The notes under the pieces: generated by a model
What the model was told of the DNA's origin: nothing
Database searches by the model: none
The model's input: the letters and a program-made list of their open reading frames with translations, nothing else
Translations under genes and position numbers: made by a program
Assembly (NCBI GenBank): GCA_946183715.1
Contig: CAMHDB010000104.1
Location: forward strand, 1 to 6,734
Source of the DNA: an uncultured Oscillibacter sp.
GTDB taxonomy: Bacteria; Bacillota; Clostridia; Oscillospirales; Oscillospiraceae
Direction: 5' to 3'
DNA: 6,734 nucleotides
Shown: one piece after another, positions 1 to 4,979 of the stretch
How the letters are laid out: every line of letters begins with the position of its first letter
How positions within the stretch are numbered: the first letter of the stretch is position 1

Positions 1-4
1 TCGG

Positions 5-856
5 ATGAACGAAACGAAACGGCCTATTATCGCCGTGGAACTCGACCCGCCCGCGGACGACGACGCCGTGTTTTTTATGGACGGCGTACAGGCTATCCGC
101 GACGCGGGCGCGGACTTGATTACAATCGCCGACTGCCCTGTCGGACGCCCCCGCGCCGACAGTTGCGTACTCGCCGCCATCATTAAGCGTCAGTACGGTA
201 TCGAGGCGCTCCCGCACATGACCTGCCGTGACAGGAACCTCAACGCCATACGCGCCGCGCTTCTGGCGCTGTCCATCGAGGGCGTACACCATATCTTACT
301 TGTCACCGGGGACCCCATCCCGCCGGAGGAGCGCGGGAACGTCAAGCCCGTGTTTCAGGTACAGTCGCGGCAACTGGCGCGGGTCGTGCGCGAGATGAAC
401 GAGACGGTTTTCCACACGCCGTTCCGGATATTCGGCGCGCTGAACGTCAACGCGCGGGAGTTCGCGCGCGAATTGGAACGCGCCCGCGAAAAGGAGGACT
501 GCGGCGTGACGGGATTCCTGACACAGCCGATTTTGTCGCCGGAGGCGCTGGAAAACCTGAAGTCAGCGCGGGAAGCGTTGCGCGGTACGATTCTGGGCGG
601 CGTGTTCCCGATTGTCAGCCACCGCAATGCGTGTTTCCTCAACGAGCACGTCACGGGGATTCGGGTCAGCCCGGAGATAATCGCGCTCTACGAGGGCAAG
701 GACAAGGACGAAGCCGGGTGTCTGGCGCTGGAACTGTCCCTGCGCACGGCGCGGGACGTGCTGGCCTGTGTAGACGGGTTATATCTTATGACGCCGTTCC
801 GGCGTACCGCGCTTTCCGCCGAAATCGTGCGCCAAGTCCGGAAAGAGTACGCGTAA
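5..856 (+). CDS. metF: Methylenetetrahydrofolate reductase (MetF family), possibly the C-terminal half of a YitJ-type fusion
   Basis: Cytosolic flavoprotein of the MetF family, which reduces 5,10-methylene-THF to 5-methyl-THF for methionine synthesis. The 283 residues cover a whole MTHFR barrel: a first strand with AVELDPP (E12 at the place of the family's catalytic Glu), TCRDRN at 73-78, VTGDP at 100-104 (the Asp that contacts the flavin in this family), GFLTQP at 170-175, and a C-terminal LYLMTPFRR at 259-267. The ELDPP start and the MTPF ending resemble the MTHFR half of bifunctional homocysteine S-methyltransferase/MTHFR proteins (YitJ type) more than free-standing E. coli MetF; this is from memory of the family. 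Only four bases precede the ATG, no ribosome-binding site can be seen, and the one preceding in-frame codon (CGG) is open. The start is therefore not secure and the gene may continue leftwards. It ends with TAA. No convincing terminator follows: only a weak 5-bp stem (881-885 with 898-902) without a T tract, so read-through towards the CRISPR locus is possible. Confidence 0.9.
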   Translation: MNETKRPIIAVELDPPADDDAVFFMDGVQAIRDAGADLITIADCPVGRPRADSCVLAAIIKRQYGIEALPHMTCRDRNLNAIRAALLALSIEGVHHILLVTGDPIPPEERGNVKPVFQVQSRQLARVVREMNETVFHTPFRIFGALNVNAREFARELERAREKEDCGVTGFLTQPILSPEALENLKSAREALRGTILGGVFPIVSHRNACFLNEHVTGIRVSPEIIALYEGKDKDEAGCLALELSLRTARDVLACVDGLYLMTPFRRTALSAEIVRQVRKEYA

Positions 857-906
857 AAGGACGCGCGGGGGACAGGGAAAGCCGTACCTGATTCAAAACG
901 GCGTGG

Positions 907-918
907 GAACATTCGTTC
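907..918. promoter_or_regulatory. LexA/DinR-like box (GAAC-N4-GTTC)
   Basis: The palindrome GAACATTCGTTC fits the core GAAC-N4-GTTC of the Gram-positive SOS box. It lies between the MTHFR stop and the inverted-repeat element, 57 bases upstream of the -35 box at 976. That is far for direct repression of that promoter, and no other good promoter overlaps it. A chance match is possible, since eight fixed bases are expected about once in 65 kb at even composition. Confidence 0.3.
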
Positions 919-947
919 TATTTTGATACAAAAAAAGTCGGTCGGTC

Positions 948-970
948 TTTTTGACGCTTTTCGTCAAAAA
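948..970. repeat. Perfect 9-bp hairpin just inside the left inverted-repeat arm
   Basis: TTTTTGACG (948-956) pairs perfectly with CGTCAAAAA (962-970) around a 5-nt loop, ending five bases before the -35 box. Neither strand has a T tract after the stem, so it is not a standard intrinsic terminator. It may be a protein-binding site, a subterminal transposon hairpin, or an insulator of the promoter against read-through from the MTHFR gene. Confidence 0.4.
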
Positions 971-975
971 AAGGC

Positions 976-1004
976 TTGACAGGACAGCAGCAATCCGCTA
1001 TAAT
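976..1004 (+). promoter_or_regulatory. Perfect-consensus sigma70/sigmaA promoter upstream of the CRISPR array
   Basis: TTGACA (976-981) and TATAAT (999-1004) are both exact consensus hexamers with the optimal 17-bp spacer, pointing at the CRISPR array. Transcription should start near 1011. No annotated protein gene lies between there and the first repeat at 1222, so the product is either a pre-crRNA with a leader of about 210 nt or a separate small RNA. The promoter lies within the inverted-repeat segment 922-1172. No operator is visible over the hexamers, so strong constitutive activity is expected. Confidence 0.8.
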
Positions 1005-1010
1005 GACACC

Positions 1011-1180
1011 ATTCCAAGGAAATCCTTTGCCGCTGTAAATCGAATCGGACTGAAAACGTGGCAAAAAGTTGGTCGATGTCGATTCCAGAAAATGGGATTT
1101 CAAAGAATGCCGTAACCATGCGGGTTTGCGGGTTGTCCCGCACAGGCACCGACCGACTTTTCGGCTATCAAACAGTTTGA
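1011..1180 (+). ncRNA. Candidate structured leader RNA or small RNA, promoter-driven
   Basis: RNA from the promoter at 976-1004 can fold a long stem: 1064-1080 (AAAAGUUGGUCGAUGUC) against 1145-1161 (GGCACCGACCGACUUUU). That is 17 positions with 14 Watson-Crick pairs, two G-U pairs (1070/1155, 1079/1146) and one mismatch (1076/1149). The 64-nt loop contains a second hairpin, UGCGGG-UUGU-CCCGCA (1127-1142). A small hairpin, UCAAA-CAG-UUUGA (1168-1180), follows. I see no terminator before the first repeat, so the structure is probably the 5' part of the pre-crRNA; a separate RNA released by processing is an alternative. The ends are estimated. No known RNA family is recognised, and no anti-repeat complementary to the CRISPR repeat is present, so it is not tracrRNA-like. 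Confidence 0.4.
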
Positions 1181-1221
1181 CCGCGCAAGTTTTCGCCTTT
1201 ACACCCCGTGATTTCCCCGTT

Positions 1222-1744
1222 GTCATACCTTCCCTATGAGGGATTAAAACTTTCCAGCATACCATGAAAGGAATGCCGTACTTTTCAGAGTAGAACTCGT
1301 CATACCTTCCCTATGAGGGATTAAAACTCGGCCTTTTTGAAGATAAAGCCTGCAACATCGAACAAGTCATACCTTCCCTATGAGGGATTAAAACTATGCG
1401 GCGTATACCTCGCCTGTGTCGCTGACGCCGACTATCGTCATACCTTCCCTATGAGGGATTAAAACAAGTCAAATAACACATCAATTAACGGAAGCAACTG
1501 TTCGTTGCGTCATACCTTCCCTATGAGGGATTAAAACTAATGCGACCACTCATAGTTTCTCCCTGTTTCTCCGTCGCTACGTCATACCTTCCCTATGAGG
1601 GATTAAAACTGTACATGATGCCACCATCGAGCAACCACAGCGTCCACGTCATACCTTCCCTATGAGGGATTAAAACGGTTTCTTTTGGGTTTGATGAGCT
1701 GGACGAGCTATCGGTTTCTTGGGTCATACCTTCCCTATGAGGGA
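1222..1744 (+). CRISPR. CRISPR array, 8 repeats and 7 spacers, no cas genes in the window
   Basis: Seven identical 29-nt repeats start at 1222, 1299, 1366, 1437, 1509, 1581 and 1648; an eighth, at 1723, matches for 22 nt and then diverges. The repeat begins GTCATACCT, has a short hairpin (TCCCT/AGGGA around ATG) and ends ATTAAAAC. That ending resembles the ATTGAAAC 8-nt handle of Cas6-processed type I-A/I-B and III repeats. The handle at the right end and the degenerate last repeat at the right both say the array reads left to right, with the leader at 857-1221. Spacers are 48, 38, 42, 43, 43, 38 and 46 nt. This wide, long spread is commoner for type III or mixed I-B/III systems than for I-E, I-F or II; the subtype is inferred. 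No spacer matches another part of this window by eye. Seven identical repeats suggest a maintained array. The Cas proteins must be encoded elsewhere, or the array is an orphan. Confidence 0.98.
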
Positions 1745-1745
1745 C

Positions 1746-1785
1746 AAAAGCAAGCCTCCCCGTTATTGGAGAAGGCTTGCTTTTT
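1746..1785. terminator. Intrinsic terminator at the end of the CRISPR array, probably bidirectional
   Basis: AAAAGCAAGCC (1746-1756) pairs perfectly with GGCTTGCTTTT (1774-1784), the T run extending to 1785; TCC/GGA can extend the stem inwards. On the + strand this is a canonical terminator for the array. On the - strand the same stem ends in GCTTTTG, 36 bases past the cbiC stop, so it can also end the cobalamin operon. It starts two bases after the last recognisable base of the truncated repeat. Confidence 0.85.
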
Positions 1786-1796
1786 CGCGTGATTTT

Positions 1797-1816
1797 GCGG
1801 GAACTGTCCCGCTTTT
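1797..1816 (+). terminator. Second, backup hairpin terminator (+ strand)
   Basis: GCGGGA (1797-1802), a 4-nt loop ACTG, TCCCGC (1807-1812) and then TTTT. The stem is perfect with a short T tract on the + strand only; read on the other strand it is followed by AAAA. It sits in tandem 11 bases after the first terminator and five bases before the cbiC stop, and would catch read-through from the array before it runs antisense into the cobalamin operon. Confidence 0.55.
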
Positions 1817-1820
1817 CGTA

Positions 1821-2459
1821 TCAACAGGGCGGAATGGAATCACGCGCGGCGTAGAGGAGCGCGTTGCAAATCGCCGCCGCGACGCCGCTTCCGCCCTTGC
1901 GCCCCGCCGACACTATCGCCGGGACGCCCCGCCGCGTACACGCCGCCCAGAGACGCTCCTTGCTCTCCGCGACGTTGACGAACCCCACCGGGACGCCGAT
2001 GACCAGTGCCGGACGCGCGCCCGCCTCCACGCCTTCGGCGAGGCGTAACAGCGCCGTGGGCGCGTTGCCGATTGCGAACACCGCCCCCGGATACCGTTCC
2101 AGCGCGTAGGCCATAGACGCCGCCGCGCGCGTCGTCCCATTCCGACGCGCCGCCTCCGCGATACTGTCCTCTGCCATGAAGCAGTACGCCGCCGCGCCCA
2201 GCCGCCACAGCGCCGCCTTGTTGATTCCCGCGAGGGCCATATTGGTATCGGTGACAATCACGCCGCCGCGCAATTCCGACGGCGCGTCCGGCGTGAATTG
2301 CAGTGTTTCGGCGTAGTCAAAATCCGCCGTCGCGTGAATGGCGCGTTTGACAATGGCCGCGCGTCCGGGCGGCAGGACGATTCCCCGCCGCGACAGTTCC
2401 TCCTCTATGATTTGCATGCTCTCCCGCTCGATTTCGGCGGGAGTTCTGATTTCGCCCAC
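1821..2459 (-). CDS. cbiC: Cobalt-precorrin-8 / precorrin-8X methylmutase CbiC (CobH family)
   Basis: Cytosolic enzyme that moves the methyl group from C-11 to C-12 of (cobalt-)precorrin-8 to give (cobalt-)cobyrinate, the last step of corrin-ring formation. With the chosen start it has 212 residues, normal for the family. IHATADFDY (41-49) carries H42, the family's catalytic His. GNAPTAL (131-137), GVPVGFVNVAESKE (155-168) and the glycine-rich GRKGGSGVAAAICNAL (186-201) are the other family signatures. Start choice: a TTG at 2465 overlaps the cbiP stop, but the GGAGGG at 2466-2471 abuts it with no gap. The GTG at 2459 has a 6-base spacing and is preferred, putting the gene two bases after the cbiP stop. 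It is the last gene of the operon. Use of the cobalt-first anaerobic route (CbiC rather than CobH) is inferred from the cbi-type neighbours; sequence alone does not separate the two. Confidence 0.95.
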   Translation of the reverse strand: MGEIRTPAEIERESMQIIEEELSRRGIVLPPGRAAIVKRAIHATADFDYAETLQFTPDAPSELRGGVIVTDTNMALAGINKAALWRLGAAAYCFMAEDSIAEAARRNGTTRAAASMAYALERYPGAVFAIGNAPTALLRLAEGVEAGARPALVIGVPVGFVNVAESKERLWAACTRRGVPAIVSAGRKGGSGVAAAICNALLYAARDSIPPC

Positions 2460-2461
2460 GC

Positions 2462-3913
2462 TCAACCCTCCAAAATACGCCGCAGGGCGTCCATATCCAG
2501 CGCGGCCCGGACGCCCGCCGCTAACAAGTCGTACTGCCTCTCCCGGTACGCCTCCCGCGATTCCGGCTTTGCGTCTCCGGACGCGATTCCCTTACGGGCG
2601 AGGAGCCACGCGCGGAGTTTTTGCGCGGCCTCCCCGCTGTCGAACAGGCCGTGCAGATACGTCCCCATGACGTTACCCTGTCGACACCCGTCGGGGCGCG
2701 CGCCGTCGAGTACGCAGAAGGCCGGGCCGCGCGCCTCCGTGACGCCCATATGGATTTCGTAGCCGTCGAGGGCCGCGCCGTCGAACGGGCCGCCCGTCGC
2801 TACGCCCCGCGCGCGGCGTAGCGTTTTCGACGCCGCGAAGACTGTACGGCAGGGCAACAGGCCCATTCCGCGCAACGTCGGCAACGCGGATTCCGCCCCG
2901 TGCGGGTCGTCGATTCGTTCGCCCAACATCTGATAGCCGCCGCATATGCCCAGAATCGGTGTCCCGCGCGCGGCGAGTTTCAGGATTGCGCTTTCCAAAC
3001 CGTTTTGCCGCGCCCACAGTAAGTCGGCAACGGTGCTTTTAGTACCGGGGAGAATCACCATGTCCGGCGCGCCCAGACGCGGCGCGCGGTCGACGTAGCG
3101 CACGCCCAGCGTCGCGAAGTCGGTGAAGTTCGACAGGCGCGGGAAGCGGATTACCGCGATGTCCAGCGCGTCCCCAGACGTGTCGCGGGAGAGCGCCGGA
3201 GACAGCGAGTCCTCGTCGTCGATGTCGGCTTGCAGGTACGGCACTACGCCCAAGACCGGAATGCCCGTGAGCGTCTCAAGTTCGGCGAGGCCGGGACGCA
3301 AAATCTCCAAGTCGCCGCGAAACTTGTTGATGACAAGTCCCCGGACGCGCGCCCGCTCCGGCGGCGTGAGTAAGGCGACAGTGCCGTACAGTTGCGCGAA
3401 TACCCCGCCCCGGTCGATATCCCCGACGAGTATCACAGGGGCGTCCGTCAGCGCCGCGAGGCCCATGTTGACAATATCGTTTTCCCGGAGGTTGATTTCC
3501 GCCGGACTTCCCGCGCCTTCCATGACGATTACATCGTACTCCGCCGCGAGGCTGTCAAAGGCCGACAGGATTTCGGGAATCAGCGCTTCCCTGTAGCGGA
3601 AGTAGTCGACGGCGCCCATATGCCCGCGCGGCTTGCCGTTGACAATGACCTGACTGCCCGTGTCGCTCGACGGCTTGAGCAGTACGGGGTTCATACGGGC
3701 GTCGGGCGCGATTCCGGCGGCCTGTGCCTGTACGGCCTGCGCGCGGCCCATCTCCCGCCCGTCCGCCGTGACGTAGCTGTTGAGCGACATGTTCTGACTT
3801 TTGAACGGCGCGACGCGCAAGCCGTCCTGTAGGAATATCCGGCACAGCGCCGTACACAACAGGCTTTTCCCCGCGCCCGACATCGTGCCTTGTACCATCA
3901 ACCGTTTCGCCAC
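2462..3913 (-). CDS. cbiP: Cobyric acid synthase CbiP (CobQ family)
   Basis: Glutamine- and ATP-dependent amidotransferase that amidates the b, d, e and g carboxylates of adenosylcobyrinic acid a,c-diamide to give adenosylcobyric acid. From the GTG at 3913 it is 483 residues, a normal length. The N-terminal synthetase domain opens with VQGTMSGAGKS (P-loop-type motif, 7-17), then FKSQNMSLNS (37-46), MEGAGSPAEINL (131-142) and VGDIDRGGVFA (163-173). The C-terminal triad-type glutaminase domain (about 250 onwards) has ILGICGGYQMLG with nucleophile C324 and GTYLHGLFD with H421. Start choice: an open frame reaches an ATG at 3988, but its extra 25 residues are not family-like. GGAGGT at 3923-3928, nine bases before the GTG, and the standard VAKRLMVQGT opening support the GTG. 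The gene overlaps the end of cobD by 16 bases and its ribosome-binding site lies inside cobD, so the two are probably translationally coupled. Confidence 0.96.
   Translation of the reverse strand: MAKRLMVQGTMSGAGKSLLCTALCRIFLQDGLRVAPFKSQNMSLNSYVTADGREMGRAQAVQAQAAGIAPDARMNPVLLKPSSDTGSQVIVNGKPRGHMGAVDYFRYREALIPEILSAFDSLAAEYDVIVMEGAGSPAEINLRENDIVNMGLAALTDAPVILVGDIDRGGVFAQLYGTVALLTPPERARVRGLVINKFRGDLEILRPGLAELETLTGIPVLGVVPYLQADIDDEDSLSPALSRDTSGDALDIAVIRFPRLSNFTDFATLGVRYVDRAPRLGAPDMVILPGTKSTVADLLWARQNGLESAILKLAARGTPILGICGGYQMLGERIDDPHGAESALPTLRGMGLLPCRTVFAASKTLRRARGVATGGPFDGAALDGYEIHMGVTEARGPAFCVLDGARPDGCRQGNVMGTYLHGLFDSGEAAQKLRAWLLARKGIASGDAKPESREAYRERQYDLLAAGVRAALDMDALRRILEG
2466..2471 (-). promoter_or_regulatory. 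Ribosome-binding site deciding the cbiC start
   Basis: GGAGGG on the minus strand lies inside the last codons of cbiP. It touches the TTG at 2465 with no gap but has six bases to the GTG at 2459, which favours the GTG. Confidence 0.7.
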
Positions 3914-4935
3914 GCCTCTAATACCTCCCGTAATGCCGCCGTCAGGCGGCGGTTTTCCGCGCCCGTCCGCACGGCGACACGATACCATGTGGCGTCAAGG
4001 CCGTGGAAGTCGGCGCAGTTGCGGACAAAGATTCCGCGTTCCTGTAACGGCGCGTCCAGCGGCGCGGGACTTTGGAACAGTAAGAAATTCGCTTCCCCGG
4101 GAACCACGTACAGGCCCAGCGCGCGGAGGGCGTCGTACAGCGCGGGGCGCTCGCGTGACACCAGCCGCCGCACGGCGTCGACGTAGCCGCGCTCGTGCAA
4201 CGCCGCGACGCCCGCCGCCTGTGCAAGTCTGGACACGCTCCACGGCGGCCCGCAGCGGCGCATTCGCGACAGAAACGCGGCGTCCGAACACAGCGCGTAG
4301 CCCAGCCGCGCGCCCGCCATGCCGTACAGCTTCGTAAACGCGCGGAGAATCAGCAAGTTCGGGAAGTCGGGCAAACATTCCTGTAGTGTAAAGTGCTCCG
4401 GGCAGTCCAGGAAGCCCAGAAAGCACTCGTCGAGAATCAGGCGGCAGTGGATGTCCCGACAGCGCCGCAGAATACGGAGTAAGAGCGCTTTCGGGACAGT
4501 GACGCCTGTCGGGTTGTCGGGCTGACACAGGAATACCATGTCCATATCGGGCGTGAGGGCGTCGAGGAAATCGTCGCCGGGACGGAAACCGCGTTCGGGC
4601 GCGAGCGTGTAGCGCGACACGCCACAGCCCGCCAGCGACAGCGCCGCCTCGTATTCGGAGAACGTCGGCGCGGGGACGAGCGCGCGTTCCGGACGCCCCG
4701 CCAGCGCCGCGCGGAAAATCAGGTCGGACGCGCCGTTTCCGCACAGTACGAACTCCGGCGGCACGGCGTCCGCCGCCGCAATCGCCGCGCGCAGACGGCG
4801 GCAGTAGGGGTCGGGGTAGCGCGCCGCCCCCGACGCCGCCTCCGCAATCGCCGCGCGTACTCCCTCCGGTACGCCCAGCGGGCTGACGTTCGCCGAGAAA
4901 TCGAGCAGTTTTCCGGTGTGGTCTCCGCCGTGCAT
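3898..4935 (-). CDS. cobD: L-threonine-O-3-phosphate decarboxylase CobD (PLP fold type I)
   Basis: PLP enzyme of the histidinol-phosphate aminotransferase-like group that decarboxylates threonine phosphate to (R)-1-amino-2-propanol phosphate, the linker of the nucleotide loop. It is 345 residues from the chosen start. Seen: FSANVSPLG (13-21), the opening typical of CobD; YPDPYCRRLR (40-49); CGNGASDLI (65-73); QPDNPTG (138-144); ILDECFLGF (167-175) with the ring-binding D169; and RAFTKLYGMAGARLGY (198-213) with K202 as the Schiff-base lysine. R323 in VAVRT fits the substrate carboxylate-binding Arg. Start choice: the frame extends to 4965, but GGAGGT at 4943-4948 sits seven bases before the ATG at 4935, and MHGGD is a usual CobD start. 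HisC is the main alternative; the N-terminal motif and the position between cbiB and cbiP settle it for CobD. The gap to cbiB is 44 bases, the longest in this operon. Confidence 0.93.
   Translation of the reverse strand: MHGGDHTGKLLDFSANVSPLGVPEGVRAAIAEAASGAARYPDPYCRRLRAAIAAADAVPPEFVLCGNGASDLIFRAALAGRPERALVPAPTFSEYEAALSLAGCGVSRYTLAPERGFRPGDDFLDALTPDMDMVFLCQPDNPTGVTVPKALLLRILRRCRDIHCRLILDECFLGFLDCPEHFTLQECLPDFPNLLILRAFTKLYGMAGARLGYALCSDAAFLSRMRRCGPPWSVSRLAQAAGVAALHERGYVDAVRRLVSRERPALYDALRALGLYVVPGEANFLLFQSPAPLDAPLQERGIFVRNCADFHGLDATWYRVAVRTGAENRRLTAALREVLEAWRNG
3923..3928 (-). promoter_or_regulatory. Ribosome-binding site deciding the cbiP start
   Basis: GGAGGT within the 3' end of cobD, nine bases before the GTG at 3913. 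It supports that start over the upstream in-frame ATG at 3988. Confidence 0.75.
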
Positions 4936-4942
4936 GTTCGTC

Positions 4943-4948
4943 ACCTCC
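4943..4948 (-). promoter_or_regulatory. Ribosome-binding site deciding the cobD start
   Basis: GGAGGT followed by GACGAAC and the ATG at 4935; the ten-codon upstream extension of the frame includes this site and is therefore unlikely to be translated. Confidence 0.8.
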
Positions 4949-4979
4949 GACAGTCCAGCGCACACAGCGCCGACGTACT

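Larger units (their letters stand above)
922..1172. repeat. 251-bp segment bounded by a 25-bp imperfect inverted repeat, MITE-like
   Basis: The left arm (922-946) reads TTTGATA, four unmatched bases, then AAAAGTCGGTCGGT. The right arm (1148-1172) is its reverse complement, matching at 21 of 25 positions, with the inner 14 bases exact. The segment is clearly less G+C-rich than the genes around it and holds no convincing gene. Size and inverted ends suggest a miniature transposable element, but I see no target-site duplication (flanks 911-921 and 1173-1183 do not match) and no transposase. It could instead be a native regulatory region. It fills most of the 365-bp gap 857-1221; the rest (857-921 and 1173-1221) shows only the GAAC-N4-GTTC palindrome and a small palindrome (TCAAA-CAG-TTTGA, 1168-1180) at the right end. 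Confidence 0.45.

Noticed and set aside
948..970. Hairpin as an intrinsic terminator of the MTHFR gene
   Set aside because: The stem is perfect but is followed by A residues, not T residues, on both strands.
1058..1180. Small plus-strand frame (GTG 1058 or ATG 1076, 40 or 34 codons) downstream of the promoter
   Set aside because: No Shine-Dalgarno at a usable distance, and most of its bases are taken up by the 17-bp RNA stem and the inverted-repeat arm. A leader peptide or a relic of a mobile-element gene is not excluded.
1011..1221. tracrRNA or anti-repeat in the leader
   Set aside because: No stretch complementary to the CRISPR repeat was found; the structure pairs only with itself.
918..1265. 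115-codon minus-strand frame (and its 61-codon inner version, 964-1149)
   Set aside because: It starts inside spacer 1, runs antisense through the first CRISPR repeat, leader and promoter, has no good ribosome-binding site, and the product resembles no family I know.
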